64,000 nt of DNA, taken from contig NC_044495.1 of NCBI RefSeq assembly GCF_902362185.1, positions 12,593,711 to 12,657,710 on the forward strand, written 5' to 3'. Of this stretch, positions 12,077 to 38,689 are shown in pieces. The notes beneath the pieces are model-generated. The model did no database searches. It saw only the letters and a list, made by a program, of their open reading frames with translations, and was not told where the DNA came from. The stretch is from Chanos chanos. Lineage: Eukaryota > Chordata > Actinopteri > Gonorynchiformes > Chanidae. The position numbers and the translations under genes were made by a program. Numbering within the stretch: position 1 is the first letter of the stretch; every line of letters starts with the position of its first letter.

Positions 12077-12263
12077 AATAGAAAAAAACCCCCGTCATTT
12101 TCAGCTCTGTGAAGCTCAGTAAAAACTTGTAAAAGTCAGTGGAAGTTTTGTGGAAAAGCTTATATCGCTGATAGTACAAAGATATATGTAAGAGGCACAC
12201 ATTCTTTTTTTGTTATGACAGTTTATCGATCCTGAGTTGTATTTTCCAAGTTTTGCGTGTTCT

Positions 12264-14463
12264 TCAGTGGTCCGGGCCCTTGTATAATATGTCATAGTGA
12301 GATGTTCTGTAGAGAAGATGCAGAGAAGGTCTGGAACCTTCTGGAATGATATGGTAAGTTAGGTGACCATCTCCTTCTGTGGATACAATACAAAGACTGA
12401 GATCCAGTGCTTCTGTGAGTGCTAGGATCTCCACATGATCACACTCCATTGCCATAGTTTCCACCTCCTAAACACAGAAAAACAGAAACTTTTTTTGTGG
12501 AACCACTGGCAAAATATGCCACATGTATCCTACTCACACACATTATCCACGCAGTTTTGTAAGACAGAGATAGAAAGACAGATGATCTCTCAGGAGAAGC
12601 AGTGACATGCTTACTCTTTCTTTTCATTAAACACCCACACTGAGAGTTGTGCAGATTATGCTTTGTGAGAGATCTCGTCTCTGTCTCAACCACACCATAT
12701 TTTTATTTGAATATTTCTTATTCAAGACTGAACAAAAATTGCATAATGTCAAGATAGATACAGTATATACAAAAATATTTTTTTGGGATCATATGAACAG
12801 TACAGTCTGCTTGTAAGTCTGCTTCAGAAAGTCATACCGTAAGCAAGTGAGGAGATGATTTCATTTGAAAACTCTGTAGAGTCAAAACACTATAGAAAGG
12901 GGAACCACGTTCTGACCTGAAGGCAGTAGGCTTTTAGACTGGGTGCTTCAACAAAGTTCTGGAAAAATTCTGCGTGGTTCTGCAGATAGGCTGAGGTGAG
13001 AAGCCTGAGGTACTGCACTATGCTGTCTGATGTCACTGGATCATTAAAAAACTCAACCAGGATCTCCTCTTTATCTTCTGCCCCACTCTGCTCTAGAACA
13101 CTGACAAACTGAGAAAAGAAAAATCACATCTCAGTGCCATAAATATGATGAAATGATTATATAATTCTGTATCTTCTGTATTCTGTATCTGCACATAGCT
13201 GTGTATTCAACCATTGATAATTCCTAATATTACTGAATGAAATCTGACATGAATAAAACTACAATTTAGACGCAGAAATGCTCTGTTAGGGGCAATCTAT
13301 AAAACTGGTGTTCTTTGTAAGAACTCATCAGAACTATGTGATTAACTAGAGGATAAAACATGCCATGCCCAAATGAATATTTAACTGACACTACGGTACC
13401 TAAAGAGGCACATTTACTCACCGTATTGAGTAAGTCCTTAAAAGAGTTTTCTTCAAATCCTGCTGCAAGCAGTTCTCTGCCACTCTGTATTATTGTATCT
13501 TTGAATCTGAAGCAGATGAGAACAACTTAAGACTTCCTATTTTGATCTTAACAGACATTAGGTAGGAGCGGGTAAGCAGGGGTGAAAGGAGGGGGGGGGG
13601 GGGGGGGGGGGGTCAAAGTACATTTTCGTTTGACAGGAGTACCTCATAAACAGAGAGACTGATGATTAAGTCATTACGAGCTCAAAATGTATTTTGTTTG
13701 GACAGGGTGCATTACCTTTGGATAGCCCTTTCATTGTGCAACAACAACTCCAAATGTCGAAAGGCCAGTGCTCTGTAAAAGCAGTTTCCATCTCCTTTGA
13801 CCCTTCGAATGAATGTGTACTGGTGACAAATGTCCTAACAGACAAGGCATAGAAGTAAACAGTATAAATCCGCTATTAAGAAAAACGAACAGACTTGTAC
13901 AACAGTGCAGTAGGCCTACCAAATATATGTCCTCTAAAAATTAAATTTAGACTCAGGATTTAAAAAAAAAAATACTGATTCTGGGAATCCTACAGGGAGC
14001 ATATCTGTAACAGAAGCTAAAGCAACCCGCTCCCTCGTATTTATTGGTTTTTGACTTGCTCAGCTTTGGTTCTAAATGAAAACCCAGTCTGATGAAATTT
14101 CGAAACCTGATTACACACAATAAGATACAAACCTTGGATGATCTTAAACTGAAGTTTTTTTATATTTTAGTTTTGACTTATCCACACTGTTTATGACATA
14201 TACTCCAATTGTTTTATTACACAAAGATTAATTTATGTTTCATAGTGGGTTTGACCAACAGAAAAAAAGAATAACAGTAGCCTAATGGTTGAAATCAGCG
14301 TTTACCCAGCATTTTAATTTCATGTCATTTTAAGTTACCTTTCAACAAACTGTGTCACCTCATTCTGATTTAGAAACGTTACCTGACATTTCCCAGCCTC
14401 AGACTGATCGAATATTAACGTCGAAATATCGAGTTTGCTTGAAACAGTCTTTTCCGTATCCAT
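12264..14463 (-). CDS. otub2: Ubiquitin thioesterase otubain-2
   Basis: Five coding exons on the - strand (14463-14383, 13834-13716, 13506-13422, 13108-12917, 12467-12264) join in frame to 226 residues; human has 234. It is an OTU-family cysteine deubiquitinase. The catalytic box GDGNCFYRA gives Asp42 and Cys45, and the C-terminal TSHYDILY gives His216 and Asp218. LRLLTSAYLQ and the stretch around AMECDH match otubains, and a short tail after ILY is otubain-2-like (otubain-1 stops there). Human OTUB2 uses Asn at the place of Asp218, while OTUB1 uses Asp. The N-terminus before the catalytic box is about six residues shorter than in human. The convergent pairing with ddx24 is the same as in human and supports otub2 over otub1. 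Confidence 0.92.
13591..13612. repeat. Poly-G run in otub2 intron
   Basis: Twenty-two consecutive G on the + strand (poly-C in the otub2 transcript) lie in the intron 13507-13715. Such runs are slippage-prone and the exact length in an assembly is unreliable. Confidence 0.9.
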
Positions 14464-17400
14464 CTGACATCCAAAACAAATGGTAAAATATGGGTTAGAG
14501 TCAGACTGGTGGTCGTGGCTAAAGGCAAACTTTTAAATGTCAAATGTAGCTACCTTACGCAGTCTAAAAACATAACAAACTGTTTACAGTCAAGACATTC
14601 CGCCCTATCTCGATTTAAATGCCCACATTAGCCTACCTCTCATTTCCGTGTTGCCCAAAGAGTTAAGAATCACATAAGAGGAAGTAAGACCCAGATAGAC
14701 AACTGGTGATAAAAACTGTTCAAATTAACGCGAAGGAAGTATGACTACAGAAGGCAGTAAGGAGAGGAAGTTGCTCATGTAATGTATCTTTGGCAATGGA
14801 GACAATTGCTACTGTATATTTCTAGGATACTTACTCAAGGATAAACAAGCAAAGCTTAATACAAATTACTGGTCGTGGAATTCGAATATGTTGTAAATAA
14901 ACACAGTGATTCTATTCAGTGCCGTTGCTTTAAAAATCCTGTAGCGTTTTCATCTGGTGGGCGTTTCCTTTGAAACAAGTTACGCTGGTGTCTCCTCTAG
15001 TATTCCTTATTTTTAAAGTAATCCAATCGCTGTGATCCTGGTCTACATGTCGCCGCCCAGCACAGGACACGTTTCCCAGCCACACTAGCATTCAGTTAGC
15101 TATCTGCCCTTTTTCTTTTCTGTGGTAAGAGTTCCGGTCTGCGTCACAGTGAGAGCAGTGCCTGTTGTAGAGGCAGTTCTTTATCTAGATTCGGAGATAC
15201 CTTACTGTACTCATATTTGTTTAATTAGCAGACACTCACCCCCTCAGAGATGTACATTGTATATCCCCGCAAGCGCAAATTTCGTGAACGAAGTGCTATT
15301 ACTTCGCTTCCTTTCTGTAAAGTTTTATTTCTGTATGTAAGGGAAATTGTGCTATGCTTGTAGATTTCTAAAGGAGCTTGGAGTGACGTTAGGCTGCAAA
15401 ACACTTCAGGTACCCTCTGTTTGCGAAGATGTAAATGAAGTAATTTGTAGTCTTCTCCAATATCTGTTTACCAAGAGAAGAATATTCACAGCACTACTCA
15501 AATAGATAAATATTTTAAACCGAAGAATCTGAACCGAAGAAACAGTGAGATGGAGTTTCCCCCTCTGAGACCATTAATCAGTGACTGCTGAGTGTGTTAT
15601 TTCCGTAGTTCAGCTTCATGTGCTCATATGTGTTTATCCTGAGCATGTCACCGAGATGATCTAATTTCTTGTTATCCCAAATGTTTTATTTTAGAGACTT
15701 GTCTTTCAGCATATTTAACAGACACAATTTCAGTTCTTGTTGCAGTGGCCAGTAATGAAGTGGTGTCTAAATGATAATGTACTGTAACTGCCACTGAAAA
15801 AATTCCAGCTCTGAATCACGAGCTGTGGTTTTAGGTCTGTTTATACTATGTGTCTGCCACGAGTAACACTGTAATGTTTTCTTTGAATTGTGTCAGAGAT
15901 GCTGAAATAAAATGAAACACTCAAGCTTTAAAAAAAAACAAAAAAACACTTGTTTTATGGGTTTCCTTTAATGAATTTGTTGTTCCTTTTCATTACATGT
16001 GACTACAGAGACATAAGCATCTGATGAATGCGGTAGTGTTTTTTAATGTTAAAACCTGTATCTTTCAGGGAAAGTGTCTATGTTTTGCCAACAATATAAT
16101 TATTAATTTATTTTAATTCAGCTCAGGCCTGTGTGGTCTCTAACTTTTACACTCAAAGCACTTTCAGTTGGCAATATCATTTGACACAAGACATTAAATC
16201 TCTATAATGAACTGACTAAACAGCAGCAAAAGAGAACAAAACTATCAAATGCTTTAACTGTCATTGCAACATTCTTAACCTGAGACATACTCATTATTAA
16301 ACTGTGTAGCCCTTAAGTAAATGTACTGTGCATAGCCAGTTTATTAAGTTTGAGAACAGTTCTTTCTCATTTTGATGGCTTTGTGGATTAGATAAAGTAG
16401 GCGATGGGCTGAAGAGATAGAGTGTGAGGAAAGAGACTGGTCGAGTAAAGATGTTGAAATCCAAGATGACGTGCACATGCAGTAAAAGGAAGAGAGAGAG
16501 AGTCAGAGTGAAAGATAAACTTAATAAACCCTGTTCACTTGGGTGCACACTCTGAGTCCTCTTAGGTTACAGGAGGATACAAATACCTCCAAAGATGTTG
16601 CACAAAATTCAGTGATCAGTCATTAACTCAGACATAGAGCCTATATTCTTTATTTAATTTGAATTGTTACACTATTTTTGATGACAGCAAGGTATAACTC
16701 TGACACTTGTTTAAGCATATTAAACAGAGTAAACTTTCAATAAATTGTTCAGCATATGTACTTGTTCAATATCCATTCTTGGTTACTGGACCTATCCATG
16801 GTCCTGAAGAAAGAAACCATCAACACAGACATTTTCACTATCCAAAGATACATTACTTATGACCTTCATGTGTTTATCCTGAGCAATAAAAGCAGTTTTA
16901 CCATGTATAATTCTTGTTCTCCACATGGGCTTCCAATTAATGTGCTGGCTAAACAGTAATGATGACTCTCCAAGTGTTTTTCTCGTAATCTGTTGTGAAA
17001 ACAACCAGCTTTACTGCAATCCCAGGGAAATCCACACATGATCTTTTAAATATTTCATATCCAAAACGAAACATATGGTCATTACCTCATTCTGAAATGC
17101 CATATCATTATTAATGGATGCCTAGTCTTAAGGAGGCCACAGTACAGTTTCATTCATAATTAAATGGACTTGTGGGGGTCTCAGGATGTTTTCTTTTCTC
17201 AACTTTGAAGTATTGATGAAAACCACATCTCCACACACTTACACAACTGAAAACACACCTACAGCCTTTGTGTCTGTGGTTCATAATGTAAAATGCACAA
17301 GTCAGGTTTAAATAAAATAAAATAATTTTGTTGCCAAAGAGCTTACCGCTTAATGATTAGATTTCAGATTTGGCCCAGGCATACTTGCTTAAGTGTATCA

Positions 17401-19061
17401 ATCTCAGTGGTTTTCTTTTCTTTTCTTTTTTTTTTCATTTCGACAAAATCACATTTAGGGAACAATGCCAAGCCCTGGACAAACCCATATGTCCCTCAGT
17501 GAAATCGAGCCCATATATCTTTTGTGCATCAGCACCCCATTGCTGATTTGAACACTGATTTTGTTTTTAACGCTCCTCTGAGAATTAAATCGTGAGCAAA
17601 AAGTCAATAGAACTTGTTAAGCCAAGTGTGACATCATTGACATACCGTAAATGTTTCCCTTCGTCGACGCACGTGAATGGCAAATGACTTGGGCTCTTCC
17701 TTAAAACAGAGTCTGGAACAGTGCTCTTTTCTCTCTAAGTCATATAACTGTCTACAACATATAACTCTAGCCATTTTCCGGGCATTGTTTTGAACGCATT
17801 GACCCAAAAACACCCACAGATTTTTGTACATGCTGAGATTTAGTTAACAGCTACTACGCTGTGCTTATCAACGCTTCCGATAACTGCCCCTCGATGCTTA
17901 TAGCACCACAAGGCTGTGGACGTAAGTCATGAATGTATACTGGGACTGCGTAAAGACAAAGCAAAACATAAAAACCTGACAGAACTAAACAATTCAGGCG
18001 TATTGGGAAAAAACTGAGATGGTTAATTACGGTTTCCCTCTCAGCAAGAGCGAGATCACAATCAATACGTGGCAGATGAGTTTGCACTGAAGGGAGCCGC
18101 AGTACGCTGGCAACTCATTAGTAAGAAGAAGGAAATATTTTCATGGATGACAAACTCCTCTTAGTGTCCTTGCAAAGTTGATTTAGACTATACAGTTACC
18201 TTTTTTTTCATTGTAGTTCTTATTGCATATCACCCCAAATCTTAGATTTAGCTGTGAGACCTTAAATAGCGTAAACACTACAACACTAATGTCCAATCTC
18301 GAAACTCTCTTGATATTACACGAAAACTCTATATCTACTAAAAAGATTTTGTGTTTAAGAAAAGACGTATTAAGCAAAGCGTTTTACATTTTAGTGAAAT
18401 AAATATCATTACTCAATACATGTTGCTATATTCTCAGTGTATTATGTTTAATGGTTTATTCAGTAGGCTACTCCCTTTTCAATATGTGCATCGACATATG
18501 CTGTTCTCAGCAGTCATTAGCAAATCACAATAGCATAATTTTCTTTTTATATCCGATTATTTCTATCAATCTAATCCAGACACCCCCCCCCCCCCCCCCC
18601 TCCCCAAGAGACATCAGAAACAAAGGAAAAGTGACCACAGTTGTTCTAATTACAGGTGCGGCGATCTTGTTTGGTTGGTTTTGTTCTCTCCGATGACCTG
18701 AGGACCCGTGCAACACGCGTTTTCTTTTTTTTTTTTCCACACGCGGATAGGTGAAATGTGTGTGTATGTGATTCAGTTGGTTGGCTACTCATAGGAGAGC
18801 GACTGCGCAACGAGGAGCAGCACACTACGATCGATACACCAAGGCGTACACCACGCTTCTAAGATGATAAGAGAATAGGATACTACTGCAGTTAAAATGC
18901 GACTGAGCTCACGCCGTAACTCCATAGTTTTATTATTCTATTGTTATCTATCAAAGCGATTAATGAAAAGGCTCTAGACTGAGAATTCTTTTATCCATCT
19001 TTCCAGCTGCACAGAGCAAAATAATATTGTTCCCAACATCTAGTTGGAAACAACAATAACC
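14464..19061. other. Intergenic between otub2 and kcnk10
   Basis: The otub2 promoter should lie just above 14463. The two genes diverge across 4.6 kb. An AATAAA at about 15906 follows several hundred bases of unremarkable sequence, so an unannotated + strand non-coding transcript is possible but unsupported. A poly-C run of about 19 lies at 18582-18600. The last 300 bp (from about 18780) are less AT-rich and should hold the 5' UTR of the kcnk10 first exon used here. No other coding region is recognised. Confidence 0.5.
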
Positions 19062-32353
<13,292 letters not shown>

Positions 32354-34990
32354 CAGCATGCAGAGTGGTCCAAGGAACAGAATAGGGTTTATGCCAATAC
32401 AGGCCAAAGACAGAGATGGTGTCAGAATTCTGGGTGAGAGAGAACTAAAGCCATCTGCAGGGCCAATTGGCAAGGTCCATAGATGTCTCAAAATGTGCCT
32501 TTCTGGTTTGTACTTCACAACCTATGGAGGAGAGTGACACTGTGCCCAAATAACTAATATCTTGATTGCCAAAAAAGCAAATGTCAGAAATCATGGTATT
32601 TGGCATTTCCCTTAAAACAATAATTAAGATTCATATTTTTGACAGTATGAAAACTACAAACACTTCCACTGCCAGACAAAAGAAATATTGACTGACTAAT
32701 GAATGATGGCAGAGGACACATTGAACTTTCCTATGGAGCATTTACTTGATAATGAATCCTTGGTGAACTGCTTTGATTAAAGGAAGAGCTGCTGAGATAT
32801 CCACAGATTAATATTTGTGAGGGCTGTACCAAGCAAATTTGCATAATATGTGCATTTAGGGGACAACTCAAGCAACAATTATTTATCGTAATCTTAAGAA
32901 AAACAAATACCCTTTGATTGTATGTTGTCCAACTTGTGAATCCAAATGGGATAATAAGGGTGAAGAGTGCCGCATTCCAAACTTGAAAGAATTCTTAATG
33001 ATCAACCATAATCAACAGGAAGTAAGCCATAAAATGAAAAAAAAAATCAAAACATTTGTCAAAACATTAGTTAATGTTTAATTAGTTTGACCAATCGCAA
33101 CATTCCCTATTCCTCTCCAGCAGTTTAAAGGCTTTATCCAAAAGTTGCCAACATCTTAGTGGTGCAGATGGGGATACGTTCAGCTATAAAATGTTAGTTT
33201 ACTGCTAGATGGTTTGATCTCTTTTCTATTTGATACTGATCAATATCTGACAACCCTGCGTGCATGTCCTTAGTGGACCTCTGTTGTCCTTTCTCTGTGT
33301 TGAGATGCTTCCAAGGGTACATCTGCTTTGATTATGAAATCAGACCAGTCAGCCATTTTAAACCAGAGACACCAGAGAGACTGCACAGTAGTCAGAACAT
33401 AAGGGTTTGTGGTAGTTTATTTTAGTCCATGACTGCTTCTCTCATTCTAGTATCTCTTGATTCAGTATTTTTAGTTCAGCCTAGCCCCGATTCAGTTTCA
33501 GACTTTTTTATCAGCGTAGATGGGCTGGATCAGATGAGTCACTCACAACCAAGTTTAACAAATGTCACAGTTCCTCAAAGCTGCAGATTTCCTAAACAGT
33601 TAATTTCATAATAGCCTTTAAAGCTAATTCAAAACTGCCATTATAATGCCCTAATAATCAATGATTCAAGAAAGCCATGGTTATTAAATTTATGTATTGC
33701 AAGATTGTAATACAAATCGCATACATTAATGTCTTCCAGCTCTGTACTGTGGCTGTAAGACAGAACAGGTAGTTTGAATGCACATGATTATTCATGAATT
33801 GTCTATGGCTGAGATATCAAAGCTTCTAAAAACAAAAATAGTAAATAAGACAAAAAAATAACCAAACAAATAATGTTATAAAAAAAAAAATCTAAAATCT
33901 CAAAAAAAAGCATGAAGTCTTGAAAATGATCAAAGTATTGTTCAACCTTTTCATTCTTTGTTAGTTTGTCCTGTAATTCTTTGAAGAGAAATAGCGTGTC
34001 ACTTTCACTTTGTCATTGTGTTGATCACAGTATTAGTTGTGCAACCATTACATCAGATGTAGTGAGTGCCTTTTGCTGAATAAATTCTCTTGTCATGGTT
34101 TCCTGGCAATGGCGTTGTTTATGACAATTCATCATGCATCTTCCTATTTACTGTTTGTCAGCACAAATTTGTGGTTTTCTTCTCCAGTGACCCTCATGAT
34201 CACTATACAAGTACAGTATGTTTTTTGTGGACGGTGTGCAATTTTACGTGCAATATGATTTATGACCTGTAAAACTGCTCTCCATGTGCTATATTAGAAC
34301 TCATGAAGTGAGAAATACACGCTGTCAATGGAAAAGGCTTTTCAGTTTGCATGAAATTATAAAATTTGGCTAAATATTGATTGTTATTCTAGAAACTGGA
34401 CTGAGTCTGGTATTATGTGCCAAAGCACTATCTCTCAACAGTGTAAACAAAACAAAAAAAACAAAGAAAACTGAGAATAGGTCACAAATGGTGAGATTAA
34501 TATACAGGTCAGTATACTGCTGTCTGTCTCAGCAGTGGTCCAACACAGTCACTTTAATCTTCATGATATTTAAACAAAGTGGAATCAGTGTGTATATGTC
34601 TCCCTTGGTACATCTAACAATGTAAGCATGCAACAAATGTCATTCACATTAGCAGAGTCTTAGGGATAGAATTCAGAGAGAAGAAAATGACTTAACTCAA
34701 AGCCTTATATTATTAATTTGGCACAGTTTCTGCTGTATCAGGACTGAGAGATTCGTGGCCAAGTTTTACTCATAAATACATAAGGCTGTCCCTTTGAAAT
34801 AGGTGAAAACTGATTAAAAAAAAGGTAAGAGGGTAAAAGGTAAAGAGAAGTTGCACATTGTGAAAGAAAACCATAGTTTCAATGATCTCTTGATAGTTGC
34901 CAGGGGTCCAAGCTTTAGCAATTTTAACCAATGTTAAACACATGATGGACTGTCTTACACCTGGTTCTTGTTGAATCTTGTTGATTTTAG
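32354..34990. other. kcnk10 3' UTR and downstream flank
   Basis: No gene was seen. AT-rich sequence follows the kcnk10 stop codon. An AATAAA at 34079-34084 is a candidate distal poly(A) signal, which would give a 3' UTR of about 1.7 kb. The short open frames here have no support. Confidence 0.4.
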
Positions 34991-35204
34991 TCAAACTGAG
35001 TTGAACTATCTGGCAGCAAAAGGATTATCATTGTAACAGAAGGCATACTGAATCTACAAAAAAAAAAAAAGAGATAGGAACTTTGAAAACTAGTTTTGGA
35101 GTTTAGCTGTTTTAACCCACTTTATTTGTTTTTTTGAATATTGCTTTTGAAAACATCTGCTGTGCAATCACAAATGGTTTTCGGAAAGTGTAGACTTCGC
35201 ACTG

Positions 35205-35365
35205 ACTAATCCGACGGGAGGGTTTAAATAGTGAGGTGTACAATCGAACTAAAGTGAGGGCAGGTGTGCAGGAGGAGAGTGATCAGGCCGGTGATTAGTA
35301 GACCGGCGACGCTGAGCGCGGAATGGCTGAGACTGGCGAGGGAGGAGGCGAGGTTGTTACAGTAT
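35205..35365. repeat. GC-rich repeat-like block, family unknown
   Basis: The block from about ctaatccgacgggaggg to gaggttgttacag has clearly higher GC than both flanks and sharp borders. The style of the sequence (ggccggtgattag, cgacgctgagcg, ggctgagactggcgagg) looks like a fish interspersed repeat, perhaps an LTR scrap. I found no coding sequence, inverted ends or target duplication. Confidence 0.35.
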
Positions 35366-36500
35366 GCTTCCATTTCTTCTGTGTATTAGTTCTAACTGAC
35401 TATTCAAACACACAAAATATATGTTAAGTGTTTGTGTGTTGTTGGCCAATTTTAACCACAGCTTCCTGACTACAGCTGGGTGTTTTTGGGTCTCTACAAC
35501 ATGCTGGGACCAGCACATATAGCTGCACTCAGTGACATTGCCATGGGAACCACTGTTTGTGCAAGACTGCAAAGATAAACTCTCCCTACAATGATTCTGA
35601 AGTTTTCCGGTCCTGAGATAGTGTGTAGATATACACACACATACACACACAGACATACATGAATTCTGTAGCACAGTTTTTTGATGCCACCTCAAAGTTG
35701 CAGTTGGCTGTTGAACAGATATGATTTGACCTGGATGTCCTTGAATTTATAGCTTAAGTACTGTGCAGGTGAGGTCATGATCTTTGACCAGTTCATGCCC
35801 GGGGAAAACAGAGAAGGTGTAGGAGGTAAATGATCAATCCTCGAGTCTCTGTAACTGCCTGTCAACTCATTCACGACGTTATACTGTGACACATGCAGTC
35901 AATGGAGAGAGATTTACAGTGGCAAACTGAAATATTTACAGTGCATTACTCATCATCAAAGACTGTGCCAGACTCATAAGATGTATCAAGAAGGGCAAAC
36001 GAATTGCAGAGGATATAAAGACAAGATGTCTCTCTAAAAAATAGGTGGGATTAAATAAATGACAAAGAATGCTTTCCAAAATGCTGATTCATGTAAAAAC
36101 TAAAAGCTTTACTGGCAAGAAGCAGGGCCTGCAGTCTACATACACCATTGTGTGGCAGGGGAGGAAGAGAAGATAAAGAAGGAACTGAGATGAGGGAGAT
36201 ATGACTGCAAGAAGTTTCCTACGGTTCTTAATTAAACTGTTTTTGTATAAGTGGATCATTGTCATGTAGTAATGTGAATATTTGTTCATTTGGTGAAGTA
36301 TCTCTTCATTGCATGTGTAAATGTGTGTGCACTGTTTCTGAACTGCTCATGACTATTCACTGAGCTGTAGAGGTAACATCTGCTTTGTCCCATACAACAA
36401 GTCACTGCAGATCACTCATCCACACAACCGACAAGCCACAAACTCATAAATGCCATGCTGGTTCAGTAAGTGTCCTTATACGTGTATACAGAGTTTTACA

Positions 36501-36507
36501 CATATAT

Positions 36508-36582
<75 letters not shown>
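36501..36582. repeat. (TA)n microsatellite
   Basis: More than 30 TA units, with a few CA interruptions at the left end. The run borders the LINE scrap at 36592. Confidence 0.93.
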
Positions 36583-36585
<3 letters not shown>

Positions 36586-36591
36586 GATATG

Positions 36592-36835
36592 GGCTATCAG
36601 AGGCCTTGGAAGTTGAGAGTGCGATGCAGTATTTTTGCTGTTTCTAGGATTGTACTCTTCTGGACTGAGATCAGTGTTGTCATTTCTTGAATCTGTTGAA
36701 AGCACTCGTCTAGCTTAGGGGTCATGTCCCCAAGTGCTCCCACCAGCAGTGGGATTTCCAATGGGTTTTCATCGTCCACATTCTCTGCAGTTCTGCAGGC
36801 TTCTTTGATGTTACTGCCACTTTGGGTGGCCTCTC

Positions 36836-36836
<1 letters not shown>
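36592..36836 (-). mobile_element. C-terminal scrap of a retroelement polyprotein
   Basis: Read on the - strand, the stretch encodes SGSNIKEACRTAENVDDEN, then IPLLVGALGDMTPKLDE and TTLISVQKSTILETAKILHR, ending in a stop. The 'IPVVVGALG ... QK..LLGTA.ILRK.L' pattern is a common C-terminal module in LINE-like reverse transcriptase proteins of fish and invertebrates. Only this module is present, in one short open frame, between a TA microsatellite and a CT microsatellite. Which LINE clade it belongs to is not clear. Confidence 0.6.

Positions 36837-36878
<42 letters not shown>
36832..36878. repeat. (CT)n microsatellite
   Basis: About 22 CT units with one C interruption, directly beside the LINE scrap ending at 36836. 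Confidence 0.9.
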
Positions 36879-36881
<3 letters not shown>

Positions 36882-37170
36882 ACACACTTACACATACATT
36901 TGAACATGCATAATATATATGGTATTCCTTTTTGGTTCAAAATTAAAGGACAGGATAAAAAAGAATTCAGCTGAACATTCTTTTTCTGTTTCCTGTTTAC
37001 CTTCAGTACCAAACTTTTAAGATAAGACTACATTAGATAACATGGCGCTTTATAAATTCCTGGAGAGAAATTAACGTTATTGCAGCACAACAAAGGTAAA
37101 CATATAAAACAAAGTAAACATATAAAAGTTAAGTGACCAAGTAGGTAAGCATATATACATATAAAAAGCT

Positions 37171-37201
37171 AAACAAACAAACAAACAAACAAACAAACAA
37201 T
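37171..37201. repeat. (AAAC)n microsatellite
   Basis: About seven AAAC units in the gene-free region downstream of kcnk10. Confidence 0.9.
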
Positions 37202-37469
37202 AGTGAGGTGTCCAAGAAAAGGAGGCAATGAAATACATTTTGTGGGAAAAGGACCATGTGGTAAAGCGACAAAGTATTACTCAAGTGTAATGTATTGCTT
37301 AATCACACAGGTATGTTTAAAATACAGTAAAAACTCTGTGTGAATAAGGTGACCATGTGACTGAAGATACCTTGTCTTTTCAGTATACAGGGATTTCAAA
37401 TATGCAAGCAAATAAACATGTAATAGAGGGTCCATTTGTACCAGTATTAGAGGTTAGGAGAGATTAAAC

Positions 37470-37715
37470 AGGATGGAGCTAATCTTTGCCTTTACCCTCA
37501 TCTCTGCAACTGCCTCCAAACTGTTCAACTGAAGCCCAACATCAGAGCTGACTTTCTTCACCAGCTTGTTCAGCTGACTGGCTTTGGCAGAAGACTGCAT
37601 TGGCTACAACACATTGATGAAACATCCAGAGTAACCAGTTGCGGGCATGGAAAATCCTGGGCCTCCTGAGGAAAAACGGCCTGCTCTGCCTGATCCTGTA
37701 CAGCTGCATGACCCT
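37470..37715 (-). mobile_element. LINE reverse transcriptase C-terminal fragment
   Basis: The - strand encodes, in two frames, MQLYRIRQSRPFFLRRPR then MFHQCVVANAVF, and further on KASQLNKLVKKVSSDVGLQL and LNSLEAVAEMRVKAKISSIL. This is the order of the C-terminal end of CR1/Rex1-type reverse transcriptases: YKKGQSRLFFLRRLR, FYQSVVASA, then RLNKLVRKAGSV and LEAVAERR. The same domain occurs in the LINE at 27.3 kb, but the sequences are far apart, so this is an older, separate copy. It is truncated and shifted in frame. Confidence 0.65.
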
Positions 37716-38689
37716 TCTGGTTTATTTTTGAAGTGTTCCCTTAGGGCCTTAACCCTCTGAATGCATCCAAACTCACCATCGCTTAAAATGGCACCAAAAG
37801 CATTATGAGAATTACACATACCACATACAGTGTCCCACAGCTGTGGCGAAACTGAAAACTGCTGTGGTTCCTGTCGTTGGTAAGTTTCTAAACCAAATAA
37901 CGGAGAATCAGAAACTTTCACTGCCTCTTTGATGGTAAAAGGGAAGAGAAATCCAAAGATCTTTTTCACAGATCGCGTATCACAGACCTTTATCGTCCCC
38001 TGAATTACAGGCTCTCAGTTGTGACTGGATGTATAGAGGGTGTGTATTGATCCACTCTGACAAGTGTTATCTATACTGACAGGGCTCCATTTGCATTCTG
38101 GATAAAAGCAGTTGATTGATAATCAAGGACAACAGGGAGTCACAGAAGGTATGGAAGTTTCCCGCATAGTTAATGTTCTGCCAACAGAGAATTGTTAAAT
38201 GCTTGATTTTCCCTAAGTACCAATGCATCAAACAAGATGGTGAAAGGGAGTGGTCTGTCTCTATATTGATGGTGATAATAGTAGGACATTGCAATACTGC
38301 TTGTACCCTCTAATTCAGTATCAGGTGAAGTTTCCACAATTTGAGGTAAATGGTGAGGACTGAGGTGGGGCAGACATTAATCCAACCATAATTTCAAATA
38401 ACTTCTGTTTGTGTATGCGGAAGTTTGTTATGAAATGTGTGTTTGCTCACAGTGTAACATCTCTTTTTACACCATTGCGTTTGTTAAGAGTCAAAATATA
38501 CAACACATCAGTACATCTTAATAGATTGCTTTTGGTCTTCGGTAGTATTGGTTATCCCTTTTACTCACCTCATAGCACAAATATTGTAAACATCATGGAC
38601 AGTTTGTCAGTTTGCAATAGTATGAGAACCAATCCCTTTGCGTGGTTTGTGTTAACCAGCTGCAGAGTTGTAGTCATATTTACAGTTTT

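Noticed and set aside
15122-15940. Possible transcript between otub2 and kcnk10 ending at an AATAAA near 15906
   Set aside because: The only open frame is 72 codons and resembles nothing; no splice pattern supports a coding gene.
18582-18600. Poly-C run as a possible regulatory structure upstream of kcnk10
   Set aside because: A simple homopolymer; nothing around it suggests a conserved structure and its length is unreliable.
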